From: Mycobacterium sp. DL
Lineage (GTDB): Bacteria > Actinomycetota > Actinomycetes > Mycobacteriales > Mycobacteriaceae
NCBI RefSeq assembly: GCF_039729195.1
Contig: NZ_CP155796.1
Coordinates: 4,898,001-4,962,000, forward strand
DNA: 64,000 nt
Reading direction: 5' to 3'
Made by a program: the position numbers and the translations under genes. Each line of letters begins with the position of its first letter. Positions within the stretch are counted from its first letter, which is position 1. Shown in pieces: positions 17,179 to 25,781 of this stretch. The notes below the pieces were generated by a model that was not told where the DNA came from, made no database searches, and saw nothing but the letters and a program-made list of their open reading frames with translations.

Positions 17179-17490
17179 ATGAGTGTCCCAACCCCTCCCG
17201 ACAGGACCGGCGCCGCCACCACCGTCACCGAACAGTCGGATCGCTTCGTCATCGAGGTCAACGGCCGAATCGTCGGACTCGCCGACTTTCACGACCGCGA
17301 CGGCCGCCGCGTTTTTCCGCACACCGAGGTTCTTGCCGAGTACCAAGGCCGGGGTCTGGCAACGATTCTCGTCGCCGAAGCGTTGCGCAGTACGCGGACC
17401 GCGGGATTACGTATCGTGCCGCAATGCTGGATGGTCGCCGAATTCATCGACAAGCACCCGGAATACGCCGACCACACCGACCCGGCCTGA
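17179..17490 (+). CDS. Small GNAT acetyltransferase (YjdJ type)
   Basis: A 103-residue single-domain GNAT. Residues 30-100 carry GRIVGLADFHDRDGRRVFPHTEVLAEYQGRGLATILVAEALRSTR ... IVPQCWMVAEFIDKHPEY. These match the small GCN5-like family with the acetyl-CoA loop YQGRGLA and the C-terminal CWMVAEFIxKHPEY. The ATG at 17179 follows GAGGAG; longer ORF starts overlap the divergent permease. The acceptor substrate is unknown. Confidence 0.85.
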   Translation: MSVPTPPDRTGAATTVTEQSDRFVIEVNGRIVGLADFHDRDGRRVFPHTEVLAEYQGRGLATILVAEALRSTRTAGLRIVPQCWMVAEFIDKHPEYADHTDPA

Positions 17491-18016
17491 CTCGGTCACC
17501 GGCTGGGGTTTCGTGTACCGAGGGATCCCGAGGTCGGGGCGGCATCGGTTCGGTTGACGGAACACCGTGTCGGCAGCGCGTTCTGGAAAGTTCACGGGCA
17601 GTACGACCGGGTCGCCGCCCCGACGAACAGTCCGCTGGGAGCGCGGTTCAGGTCTCGTCCGGGATCTGGTGGCGGGTCTGAGAGCGGGCGGGGGCGTCTG
17701 GATCGTCGTCCTGGTGCTCCAGTTTCTCCTGCAGTTCGCGCTGCTCCTCGGTCGCCTCGGTGGCGTCCTCCGGGGTAGGTGACGGTCCGTTCGTCTGTTC
17801 CACGGCTGAGCTCCATCCGGTGTCGGCATCCATGCACCTGTCGGAGTCTCCGCTGGCGCCGTCGGCGAAACACTGCGCAGGTAGATCCGCCTCCGTGTCT
17901 CCTCACACGGGCCGGGTGAGCCTGTGAGGAGGCGGCAACACAGATGAATAGACCACGTTGCCATTCGGCAATACGAAGTGGGAACCCTCGGGCATCAATC
18001 ACCCGAAAGGTCACCC
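17491..18016. other. Intergenic region with one small candidate gene
   Basis: Apart from the 61-codon reverse-strand ORF at 17648-17833, I see no gene. The right end holds the FNT promoter region, including a short inverted repeat TTGCC-ATTC-GGCAA near 17958-17971 and a GlnR-like match (17970-17985, see findings). Confidence 0.5.
17648..17833 (-). CDS. Small acidic hypothetical protein
   Basis: A 61-residue ORF beginning MDADTGWSSAVEQTNGPSPTPEDATE and continuing as a charged helix ATEEQRELQEKLEHQDDDPDAP. The acidic, Gln/Glu-rich composition and lack of the Arg-rich look of shadow ORFs suggest it is real. However, the ribosome site is weak and I recognise no family. It would be cytosolic and largely disordered. 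Confidence 0.45.
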   Translation of the reverse strand: MDADTGWSSAVEQTNGPSPTPEDATEATEEQRELQEKLEHQDDDPDAPARSQTRHQIPDET

Positions 18017-18883
18017 ATGTCCTATGTGAGCCCACCGGACTTCGTCGGCAAGATGATCGATGCCGGCGAGTCCAAAGCAATGATGTCCACCCGCGACACC
18101 CTCATCCGCGCCTACATGGCCGGCGCGATCCTGGCCCTGGCCGCGGCATTCGCCGTCACCATCACGGTGCAGACCGGCAACGCACTGCTGGGCGCAGTGC
18201 TGTTCCCGGTCGGGTTCTGCCTGCTCTATCTCCTGGGCTTCGACCTGCTCACCGGGGTGTTCACCCTGGTGCCGCTGGCCCTGCTCGACAAGCGCCGCGG
18301 GGTGACGGTCCGCTCGATGCTGCGCAACTGGGGTTGGGTGTTCCTCGGCAACTTCGCCGGCGCGCTCACCGTGGCGCTGATGATGGCCGTGGTGTTCACC
18401 TACGGCTTCAGCGTCGACCCCAATGACGTCGGGCGCCAACTCGGCGAAATCGGTCATAGCCGCACGGTCGGTTATGCCGAGCACGGCGCCGCCGGAATGC
18501 TCACGCTGTTCATCCGCGGGGTGTTGTGCAACTGGATGGTGTCCACCGGGGTGGTCGCGGCGATGATGTCGACCAGCGTGTCCGGCAAGGTCATCACGAT
18601 GTGGATGCCGATCATGTTGTTCTTCTACATGGGGTTCGAGCACTCGGTGGTCAACATGTTCCTGTTCCCGTCGGGGCTGATGCTCGGTGGTGACTTCTCC
18701 ATCGCCGACTACCTGGTATGGAACGAAATCCCCACAGTGCTCGGCAATCTCGTCGGTGGACTGGCCTTCGTCGGTCTCACCCTGTTCGCCACACACGCAC
18801 GAACGGGCGCAAACCGCCTCGTCGAACTCGACGAACTCCAGTCCGCCAAGTCCACCACCACCCGAGAGGGCGTGAACGCATGA
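18017..18883 (+). CDS. Formate/nitrite-transporter (FNT) family channel
   Basis: A 288-residue membrane protein with six hydrophobic helices and the FNT layout: AAAFAVTITVQTG in the first helix, PVGFCLLYLLGFDLLTGVFTLVPLALLD, then GVLCNWMVSTGVVAAM (the LCNW signature) and GFEHSVVNMFLFPSGLM. FNT proteins conduct small monovalent anions such as formate, nitrite or hydrosulfide. The start at 18017 follows GAAAGG. Its stop overlaps the cyanase start (ATGA), so the cargo may be cyanate, or formate made by the amidase downstream. This is inferred from context and not shown by the sequence. Confidence 0.9.
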   Translation: MSYVSPPDFVGKMIDAGESKAMMSTRDTLIRAYMAGAILALAAAFAVTITVQTGNALLGAVLFPVGFCLLYLLGFDLLTGVFTLVPLALLDKRRGVTVRSMLRNWGWVFLGNFAGALTVALMMAVVFTYGFSVDPNDVGRQLGEIGHSRTVGYAEHGAAGMLTLFIRGVLCNWMVSTGVVAAMMSTSVSGKVITMWMPIMLFFYMGFEHSVVNMFLFPSGLMLGGDFSIADYLVWNEIPTVLGNLVGGLAFVGLTLFATHARTGANRLVELDELQSAKSTTTREGVNA

Positions 18884-19329
18884 CACCGATCCTGGCCAAA
18901 GCCGATGCCGCGGAACTGATCGTCGCCGCGAGAATCCGTAAGAAGTTGACGTGGGCGGACATCGCCGGGGAGATCGATGCGCCGGTGGTCTGGTGTGTGG
19001 CGGCGTTGCTGGGACAGCATCCGATGTCGGCGGCTCAGGCCGAGAAGGTCTGTGCGCTACTCGAACTCGACGGGTCTGTCGCGGAGAGCCTGCAACTTCA
19101 ACCTGCTCGGGGTCTCGATCCGGAGATGCTCTCCGACCCCACCATCTACCGGTTCCATGAGGCACTGGCGGTCTACGGACCCGCGCTCAAGGAGCTCATC
19201 CACGAGGAGTTCGGTGATGGCATCATGAGCGCCATCAATTTCAAGGTCGACATCGCGCGGCGTGAGCATCCCGATGGCGACCGTGTGGTCGTCACCTTCG
19301 ACGGCAAGTTCCTCGACTACCGATGGTGA
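18880..19329 (+). CDS. cynS: Cyanate hydratase (cyanase)
   Basis: A 149-residue enzyme that converts cyanate and bicarbonate to ammonia and carbon dioxide. The N-terminal helical HTH-like domain and the C-terminal catalytic domain are complete. The catalytic triad is visible as R91 and E94 (YRFHEAL) and S117 (GIMSAINFK), matching E. coli R96/E99/S122. It overlaps the FNT gene by 4 bp, so translation is coupled. It supplies ammonia from cyanate and detoxifies it. Confidence 0.95.
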   Translation: MTPILAKADAAELIVAARIRKKLTWADIAGEIDAPVVWCVAALLGQHPMSAAQAEKVCALLELDGSVAESLQLQPARGLDPEMLSDPTIYRFHEALAVYGPALKELIHEEFGDGIMSAINFKVDIARREHPDGDRVVVTFDGKFLDYRW

Positions 19330-19383
19330 CTGCCACTTGAGTTCACCCTGCCGTCAACGACTTACCGCAAACCGGGAGAGACC

Positions 19384-20742
19384 ATGAGTGAACACGCACG
19401 TGAGGCCGCAATGAACCTGTATGCCGGAATCGGGCGACGGGATTTTGTGCGGGCAGTAGCCGCCGTGGGCGCCGGTGCCGGTGTTGCCGGCCTCGCGTCG
19501 GCCTGCTCGTCCGGGAGTTCGACTCCGGACGGGTCACCGTCGGCCACCGCCGGGGGCTTCAGCGTTTTACAACCGGGACAGGGAGACCCGGAAGGCGACC
19601 ACTACCTACCGTCCACGCCTGACGAGGTGCTCTGGGGATATGTCCCCACCGTGCACGCCACGCCGGTGATGCAGATGGCGTCGGGCCAGACCGTGACGAT
19701 CGATGCGGTGAGTCACGAGGGGATCCTCGAAGATCAAGGTCGCGACCCGATCGAGTATTTCGGCACGCAGGGGGTGGACCAGTCGGATGTTCTGCAGGAC
19801 GCCGTCGCCATCGCGGCCGACTACGACCGCACCCCAAGGAATTTCGACAAGGACGGGCCGCATGTGGTGACCGGTCCTGTCTTCGTCGAAGGTGCTCAGC
19901 CCGGGGATGTACTGAAAATAGAGATTCTCCAGGCGATTCCGCGGGTACCCTACGGTGTCGTGTCGAGCCGTCACGGCAAGGGGGCATTGGCGCGAACCGC
20001 CGACGGCGGAGCGCCGCCGGGGATCACCGATCAGGAAGTCATGCCTGCGATCGCCTCCGACCGACGGCCCAATCCTGATCCGCGGTTGTACGGCAACGTG
20101 TCGACGTTCACCGGCGTGGAGGACGGTTACGGCGTGATGAAGTACGGCGCCGCTCAGGTGCGGTTCCCGTTGCGGCCCTTCATGGGAATGATGGGCGTCG
20201 CCTTCTCCCAGGACACCGACCTGACGGCGGCGACCGCGAACTCCATCCCGCCGACAGTGGGTGGAGGCAACATCGATATCAGGCTGCTCGGTGAAGGCGC
20301 CACCTTCTACCTGCCCGTGTTCGCCGAAGGCGCCCTGTTCTATGTCGGGGATCCGCACATGGCCATGGGGGACGGCGAGGTCGCGCTCACCGCGATGGAG
20401 GGATCACTGCGGGGCACCTACCGGCTCTCGGTGTGCAAACCCCGCTCGGGCGACGCGCCTTCGGTGGCCTACCGGTACCCGTTCGCCGAAACGGCGGACG
20501 CGTGGGTGCCCATCGGGTTGTCCGACCCCGACGGATCGGTCGGCGGTCAGGGCACCGACCTCGATGTCGCGATGAGGCGTGCGGTGGTGAATGCGTTGGA
20601 TTTCCTGGAGACCGATCGTGGCATGGATCGCGCGACGGCCTACGCGTATCTCTCCGCGGCGGCCGACTTCTCGGTGTCGCAGGTGGTCGATCGCACCGTC
20701 GGCGTGCACGGGCAGTTGTACAAGTCGCATTTCGGCGACTGA
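19384..20742 (+). CDS. Exported acetamidase/formamidase-family lipoprotein (Tat signal)
   Basis: A 452-residue protein with a twin-arginine signal (GRRDFVRA, R18-R19) and a lipobox-like LASAC with Cys41, so it should be folded before export and then membrane-anchored outside. The mature part is of the FmdA/AmdA family (GQTVTIDAVSHEG, VTGPVFVEGAQPGDVLKIEIL, GDPHMAMGDGEVALTAMEGS). It is only distantly similar to fmdA at 250. It lies 54 bp after cynS with a GGGAGAG ribosome site and is probably in the same operon. It may release formate and ammonia from an extracellular amide, with the FNT channel taking in the anion. Confidence 0.85.
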   Translation: MSEHAREAAMNLYAGIGRRDFVRAVAAVGAGAGVAGLASACSSGSSTPDGSPSATAGGFSVLQPGQGDPEGDHYLPSTPDEVLWGYVPTVHATPVMQMASGQTVTIDAVSHEGILEDQGRDPIEYFGTQGVDQSDVLQDAVAIAADYDRTPRNFDKDGPHVVTGPVFVEGAQPGDVLKIEILQAIPRVPYGVVSSRHGKGALARTADGGAPPGITDQEVMPAIASDRRPNPDPRLYGNVSTFTGVEDGYGVMKYGAAQVRFPLRPFMGMMGVAFSQDTDLTAATANSIPPTVGGGNIDIRLLGEGATFYLPVFAEGALFYVGDPHMAMGDGEVALTAMEGSLRGTYRLSVCKPRSGDAPSVAYRYPFAETADAWVPIGLSDPDGSVGGQGTDLDVAMRRAVVNALDFLETDRGMDRATAYAYLSAAADFSVSQVVDRTVGVHGQLYKSHFGD

Positions 20743-20748
20743 CCTCGG

Positions 20749-21234
20749 TTATGACCGTGTCGTCGTCTCCACACTCGTGGCCAGGGTCGACAGCGACCGC
20801 TCGATGAAGTCCGGACCGAACGGTGGCATCCGGGAAAAGCCGTCGCGCACGGTTTGTGGCGTGGCGCTCCAGTCGTAGGTGAGCGTCACGTCGGTGGCCC
20901 CGCCGCGGGCGCTCAGGTCATACCGCCACGACCACCCCGCGACTTGGTGACGGCCCTCGTCGTCGAGCCGACCGGGCTTCCATTCGATGGTGCGATCGGG
21001 CTCGAAGACCGTGACCAGGTTGGCGATGACGTAGTCCCCACCCATCGGTTCCAGATACATGTTCATCACAAAGATCTGCCCGGCCGCGGTGATCTGCTCG
21101 GTGGTCACCGCCCCCCGCACCCAGTCGCCGGGCTCGGTGTCCCGGTGCCGGGCCGGATTCGACAGCACCGCGAAGATCGCAGCCGGTGTCGCCGCCACGG
21201 TGCGGGTCGCTATGAAGCGCTCGTCAGCGGACAC
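20749..21234 (-). CDS. SRPBCC (START-like) family protein
   Basis: A 161-residue protein. Residues 5-60 (RFIATRTVAATPAAIFAVLSNPARHRDTEPGDWVRGA) and the later GWSWRYDLSARGGATDVTLTYDWSATP follow the polyketide-cyclase/START-like hydrophobic-pocket fold. The GTG start at 21234 lies 13 bp after the GH16 stop, so the two are probably co-transcribed. Longer in-frame starts would overlap the glucanase gene. The ligand is unknown. Confidence 0.8.
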   Translation of the reverse strand: MSADERFIATRTVAATPAAIFAVLSNPARHRDTEPGDWVRGAVTTEQITAAGQIFVMNMYLEPMGGDYVIANLVTVFEPDRTIEWKPGRLDDEGRHQVAGWSWRYDLSARGGATDVTLTYDWSATPQTVRDGFSRMPPFGPDFIERSLSTLATSVETTTRS

Positions 21235-21247
21235 GGTGGCGGTTTCG

Positions 21248-22927
21248 TCAGCTGATTTGACCGAGCGTGTACTGACGGGCCCAGGCGACCGACATCTGCG
21301 CGCCGCCGCGCAGGTCGGGTGGCCGCTTCTCCGAAGCGTCGAGTTGCAGCGCAAGGTGCATCGGACCCGGCGGGAACCGCGACCGGGTCGTCGACCGGAA
21401 GACCGGCACACCGTCGATGTAGATGGTGATGGCGTCCGGGGTCCAGCTGACCGCGTAGTTGTGCCACTGCGTGGCATCGACCTCGGTGGCCGCGGATTCG
21501 GTCAGATTCTGGGCCGAGTAGTGCAGGAAGTGACTGACCGTCTGGCGCTCGGAGTCGCCGAGGATCTCCATGAAGTCGATCTCCCCACCGACGGGCCAGT
21601 TTTCGGCGTCGGGCCAGAGCAGCGCCACGGCGTGGTAGTCGGCCGCGCCCTCGGGGACCTTCACCCGGACCTCCCACGCGCCGTACATCTGACCGATGTC
21701 CCACGCCAGTCCGGCGGTGTTGCCCGCGGCGTCGCCGGTGATGACCATGGCGCCGTCGACAAATGAAATCGCTTCCGGGGTACGGCGTCCCCAGCCGTTG
21801 TGGCCGGGGGAGTCGTACACGTACCAGCCGTTGGCGAGGGCCTGCGGATCGGTGAACCGGGTCTCCTGCGGCGTTCCCCACCCGTAGCGGCCGCCCGCGG
21901 TCGTCGCCGCACCGACACCGACGGTTGTGGTCGCGGTCGAACCCCACCCGGGGATCAGGAAGCCGAGCAGGCCGTGCACGCGCCAGCCGTTGACCTCGGC
22001 GTCGTCGCTGACGGTGACGGTGAACAGATCCGTACCGTCAGAAGTGAATCCGGCCGTTGGGGTGTAGACGAATCGGCCGTTTCCGTCGATCGTGACGGTG
22101 CCCCCGCCGGCGGGGCGGCCGGCCGAGTACGTCAGCACATCACCGTCGGCATCGGCGCCGATCACCGATCCGATGATGGTGCCGTCCACCTGGGTGCTCT
22201 GGTTGTCCGGGTCGAACGACACGGTCGGTGTCCGGTTGAAGAACGTCCGCTGTATCCAGGTGAAGAAGTCCGGCTTGGGGGCTTCGACGGCCGCGACGGC
22301 GGCGCGTGCGCCGGCAGGGGCGATGTCGTCCACCCGCCCCGGTGTGGAAACGGTTGCGGGCGAATCGCTCTGCGGGGGCGTCGCCACGGGAGCCGGAGTG
22401 GGCTCAGGGGTGGCCGCGGCCTCGTCGGATACGTCGGTGCCCTGGGATACGTCGGTGCCCTCGGGCGCCGGAGCCTCGGAGGCGGGCGTCTCGGTGGTGG
22501 CATCGGTGCCGATGACCTCGGTGGACCCGCCCGTCGAATCGGTTCCGTCGGCGGCGGTTGCGCCATCAGCGTCGTCCGCCGACTCCGGCGCGTGGTCATC
22601 GGCGCCAGAGCCGCGAGATTCGCTGTCGTCCTCAGATTCACGAATTCTGCTGGCCGAAGACGATCTCTTGTCGTTGTCGCCTTTGCCAGAATCCGAGTCC
22701 GGCGACGAATTCGTCGCGACCGAATCAGTGCTTGCTCGATCGACGTTGCTGCTTGCTGAAGTTTCGCGGGACTGAGTCGAACCGGATTCCGTCCCGGTAT
22801 CGGCGGACGCCTGCGCGCACGTTCCGGCAATGGTCAAGCAGATCGACAGTGCGGCAATGAAACCCGCGAACCGACCGACACGCGAAATGGCACTGAGCAG
22901 AATCGACGCGGCCGTTGTCACCGTCAC
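21248..22927 (-). CDS. Secreted glycoside hydrolase family 16 (endo-beta-glucanase type)
   Basis: A 559-residue exported enzyme. The signal peptide (residues 1-42, ending AQASA) is followed by an acidic Ser/Thr/Asp/Glu linker to about 225. A cadherin/VCBS-like Ig module (TPTVSFDPDNQSTQVDGTI... DADGDVLTYSAG...FVYTPTAGFTSDGTDLFTVTVSDD) follows, then the GH16 domain from about 355. The GH16 catalytic signature is intact at E449-I-D451-F-M-E454, giving the nucleophile and acid/base. Likely substrates are beta-1,3 or beta-1,3-1,4 glucans; an acceptor-transfer activity cannot be excluded. The start is a GTG, and a second GTG two codons later is equally possible. Confidence 0.88.
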   Translation of the reverse strand: MTVTTAASILLSAISRVGRFAGFIAALSICLTIAGTCAQASADTGTESGSTQSRETSASSNVDRASTDSVATNSSPDSDSGKGDNDKRSSSASRIRESEDDSESRGSGADDHAPESADDADGATAADGTDSTGGSTEVIGTDATTETPASEAPAPEGTDVSQGTDVSDEAAATPEPTPAPVATPPQSDSPATVSTPGRVDDIAPAGARAAVAAVEAPKPDFFTWIQRTFFNRTPTVSFDPDNQSTQVDGTIIGSVIGADADGDVLTYSAGRPAGGGTVTIDGNGRFVYTPTAGFTSDGTDLFTVTVSDDAEVNGWRVHGLLGFLIPGWGSTATTTVGVGAATTAGGRYGWGTPQETRFTDPQALANGWYVYDSPGHNGWGRRTPEAISFVDGAMVITGDAAGNTAGLAWDIGQMYGAWEVRVKVPEGAADYHAVALLWPDAENWPVGGEIDFMEILGDSERQTVSHFLHYSAQNLTESAATEVDATQWHNYAVSWTPDAITIYIDGVPVFRSTTRSRFPPGPMHLALQLDASEKRPPDLRGGAQMSVAWARQYTLGQIS

Positions 22928-23012
22928 GCGATGGACACTAATCCGGCAGCGAATACTTTTTGCTGTTTTGCCGATAAGCGTTAGATGTGCTGTCGGCCAT
23001 CGGGCTAACGAG

Positions 23013-23372
23013 TCAAATGCGAACGACGCAACGAATGGCGATCTGTTCTGTTTCGCAGTGCCGACAGGTCAGCGGCCGGACCTTCAGGCGGACATTGGCG
23101 ATGCGAAGCGCTCGCTGGCACATCGGGTACGGGCACCCGCAGGAGAGCGTGACCCACCACTGCGCCGGATGGGCGAGCGGATTGCACAGCTTGTGGCAGG
23201 AGCAGAGGATGTCGTGCTCGAAATCCAGTTCGGCCAGCGACGGCTCGAGCAGTGTGGTCACGGCCACCAAGGCTAAAGTCAAGGTCGAGACTTCTGCGGG
23301 AGGCGCGCGCAAGAAACGCAACCCGACTGTGTGAACACTTGCCCGGATGCCGGGGACCGGCCAAGGGTTCAC
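23013..23372 (-). CDS. Cysteine-rich, probably zinc-binding small protein (start uncertain)
   Basis: The distal 85 residues look like a real protein: FEHDILCSCHKLCNPLAHP..., SCGCPYPMCQRALRI..., TCRHCETEQIAIRC. They have eight or more Cys in CxC-x3-C, CxC-x4-C and CxxC patterns, typical of zinc-binding folds. The start is unclear: the first GTG is at 23372, but later GTG or TTG codons near 23267-23282 fit better, since the first 30 residues do not look like protein. No family is recognised. It lies between the GH16 gene and a small secreted protein. Confidence 0.5.
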   Translation of the reverse strand: MNPWPVPGIRASVHTVGLRFLRAPPAEVSTLTLALVAVTTLLEPSLAELDFEHDILCSCHKLCNPLAHPAQWWVTLSCGCPYPMCQRALRIANVRLKVRPLTCRHCETEQIAIRCVVRI

Positions 23373-23393
23373 ACGGCCACAGGTGGTGGCGGG

Positions 23394-23717
23394 CTACAGG
23401 CGGATCCACTGTCCCAGGAACCAGAACCCCCAGCCGTCACCGTTGCCCGCGCGCAAGGGGTGGACCTGCTGGCCGTTGTAGTTGAACGGCAGGCGGTCCT
23501 GGCGCGCCTGGTCCATGCCGCGGTTCTGCCAGTTGTTGTTCGGCGCCTGCTGCTGTGGGTTGTTGTTCGGGCCCTGTTGCTGGCAGCCGGCCGTATTGGG
23601 CGGACCGCACTGCTGTCCAGGACCGGCGGAGGCGGTGCCGAGGCCCGAACCGAACGGCCCGGCGAGTGCGATCCCCCCGGCAACCAGTGGGACGCCCACC
23701 TTCTGGGTCAGCTTCAT
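23394..23717 (-). CDS. Small secreted mycobacterial protein, Asn/Gln-rich
   Basis: A 107-residue protein with a signal peptide (MKLTQKVGVPLVAGGIALAGPFGSGLGTASA). A Gln/Asn/Pro-rich middle (GCQQQGPNNNPQQQAPNNN) leads to a conserved-looking hydrophobic end, PFNYNGQQVHPLRAGNGDGWGFWFLGQWIRL. Two Cys (CGPPNTAGC) may form a disulfide. The function is unknown, and proteins of this build are common in mycobacteria. Confidence 0.75.
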   Translation of the reverse strand: MKLTQKVGVPLVAGGIALAGPFGSGLGTASAGPGQQCGPPNTAGCQQQGPNNNPQQQAPNNNWQNRGMDQARQDRLPFNYNGQQVHPLRAGNGDGWGFWFLGQWIRL

Positions 23718-23887
23718 CGTGTACTCCGTTCCGTGTCGGTGTGGGGTGCTTCACCCGCACGCCAATGACGCTAGGGAACCCGAATGGGCGACCGCTGTGC
23801 CGACCCTGGGTGGGGGCTGTGCAGACGGTCACGATGCGAACACCGGTGATGATCCCAAAAGCTATTCGGTCACAATGGGTTTGGCGC

Positions 23888-25270
23888 TCACCGGGCGGAG
23901 CTGACGTGTGCTGCGGCGTCCCCCGGCAGCCGTAGTGTCTCGATGATGGTCACCGCCAGCAGCGCGGCGAGTGCGACGAAGGCCCACGCGTAGGAGGCCA
24001 GGACCGTCACCAACAGCGCCGCGACGGCGATGCCGAGACCTGCCGCAACCTCCTGCACCGCGGCGTTCAGGGTGTTCGCGTGAGTCAGTTCGGCGCCGTC
24101 GACGTCGGCGAAGGCCAGGCTGTTGTAGGCGGTGAAGCCGATGGAGCGCAGCGCGCCGCTGACGTAGAGCAGGCCCGCGATCACCACGATGGGCATCTCC
24201 GCGTGCAGAGTCGCCAGCAGACCCAGCCAACCCACCGAGATCACGGCATTCACCAACAGCACCCGTTTGATGCCGAACTTGCGCATCAACGGGGTGGTGA
24301 ACGGCTTGATCGTCAGGTTGCCGATGAACAGAGCGGCCACCATCAGTCCCGCGGTGAATGCAGACCAGCCGAACTCGAGCTGGAACAACAGTGGCAGCAG
24401 GAACGGCACCGCGGTGATGACCAGTCGGTACAGCGATCCACCCGAGACGGTGATGCGTAGGGTCCGCACCCGCAGCACCGCGAGTTCGACCAGCGGCGAG
24501 GCCGTCCGACGCAGGTGCCACACCGCGATGGTCAGGCACACCGCGCCCATCGCGAGGCCGGCCACCACAAGGATCCAGTCCGTTCCGCTGACCCGGATGT
24601 GTTCCAGCGCGACGAGCGCAGCGGTGATGCCGGTCCCCACCAGCAGCAGGCCGCGCCAGTCGAAGGGTTTGGTCGCCGGCGCGGGTCCACCACGAATCAG
24701 CTTGAAGGCGAACAGCAATCCGATGATGCCGATCGGGATGTTGACGACGAAGATCCAGCGCCACGATCCCAGCGTGGCGATCGCGCCACCGAGGACCGGG
24801 GCGACCACCGGCGCGACGAGCGCCGGCCATGTCAGCAGAGCGATGGCGCGGACCAGGTCGGACTTGGCGCTGAAGCGCAGCACCGCCAGCCTGCCGACCG
24901 GCACCATCATGGCGCCACCGACGCCCTGCAGCACCCGCATCCCGACCAGCATCGGAAGCGAAACGCTCAGGGCGCATCCCACCGAGGCGAGCGTGAAAAG
25001 GGCGATGGCGGCGAGGAACACCGGCCGGATGCCGAACCTGTCGGCCAACCACCCACTGGCGGGAATCAGCACCGCGACGGTCACCAGGTAGGCGGATACC
25101 GCGACGTTGATGTCGACGGCAGCCACCCCGAACGACGCGGCGATCGCGGGGATGGCGGGAACGATGATGGTGGCGTCGAGGATCTCCATGAAGAAGGCCC
25201 CGGCAACGAGCAATGCCATCCCCCTCGGGAACGAGGGGGATGGCATCGGAGCGGACCCGGGGTCGGACAT
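23888..25270 (-). CDS. MFS drug/solute exporter (DHA2 type)
   Basis: A 460-residue transporter with about 14 hydrophobic helices. Motif A is ADRFGIRPVFL. Motif C-like features of antiporters appear in LVAPVVAPVLGGAIATLGSWRWIFVVNIPIG, as in EmrB/QacA proteins, and the first helix carries LDATIIVPAIP (motif D1). The ATG at 25270 (MSDPGSAP) is preferred to a TTG nine bases upstream. It probably exports a toxic hydrophobic compound by proton exchange. No adjacent regulator is seen. Confidence 0.87.
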   Translation of the reverse strand: MSDPGSAPMPSPSFPRGMALLVAGAFFMEILDATIIVPAIPAIAASFGVAAVDINVAVSAYLVTVAVLIPASGWLADRFGIRPVFLAAIALFTLASVGCALSVSLPMLVGMRVLQGVGGAMMVPVGRLAVLRFSAKSDLVRAIALLTWPALVAPVVAPVLGGAIATLGSWRWIFVVNIPIGIIGLLFAFKLIRGGPAPATKPFDWRGLLLVGTGITAALVALEHIRVSGTDWILVVAGLAMGAVCLTIAVWHLRRTASPLVELAVLRVRTLRITVSGGSLYRLVITAVPFLLPLLFQLEFGWSAFTAGLMVAALFIGNLTIKPFTTPLMRKFGIKRVLLVNAVISVGWLGLLATLHAEMPIVVIAGLLYVSGALRSIGFTAYNSLAFADVDGAELTHANTLNAAVQEVAAGLGIAVAALLVTVLASYAWAFVALAALLAVTIIETLRLPGDAAAHVSSAR

Positions 25271-25329
25271 CGTGCTCAAAGCTAGTGGTTCATGAAGCCG
25301 GCGGTTCCCGAAGTCGGCGCCCGCGCCGC

Positions 25330-25635
25330 TCAGCGCGAGCAGTCGAGCGAGACCGTGACCTTCGGTGTCGGTGCGATCCTGAAAACGTTGATGTCATCAT
25401 CGTCGTTGATGGGGAACGGCTGGTTGGCGACCGGCTGATTGCGGACCCCGGTGATCGAGCACTCGTCGAGCGGGGCGCTGCCGATCCGGCTGACGCGGAC
25501 GTCGAACCCCTGGGCCCGAAGCTGGTTGATGGTCGTCGAGGCCCCTCCCGACTGTTCCGGGGCGGCCTGTGCCGGCGCGGCGACGGCCAGCAGTGCCCCG
25601 AGCGGCAGAATGCCTGCGGCGATGAACTTCTTCAT
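25330..25635 (-). CDS. Small secreted protein, paralog of 37153-37458
   Basis: A 101-residue protein with a signal peptide (MKKFIAAGILPLGALLAVAAPAQA). The mature 75 residues share the pattern QL-x2-G-x2-V-x3-RIG-x2-P-x2-EC-x2-T-x2-RN ... VSLDC with the gene at 37153. Two cysteines in conserved positions suggest a disulfide. It resembles small secreted mycobacterial proteins of unknown function. Confidence 0.8.
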   Translation of the reverse strand: MKKFIAAGILPLGALLAVAAPAQAAPEQSGGASTTINQLRAQGFDVRVSRIGSAPLDECSITGVRNQPVANQPFPINDDDDINVFRIAPTPKVTVSLDCSR

Positions 25636-25781
25636 GGTGTGACTCCCTGCGGTGGTGGGTCACCTGCGTGACCACGGTGAAAACTGACTGACACCATGGT
25701 CGCGAGGCAGAGACTGCAACGCTTGGAGCTTGCATGGAGATTCCATGGAGAAACCGGGCGGGTTCAGAGCACTTTTGACGT

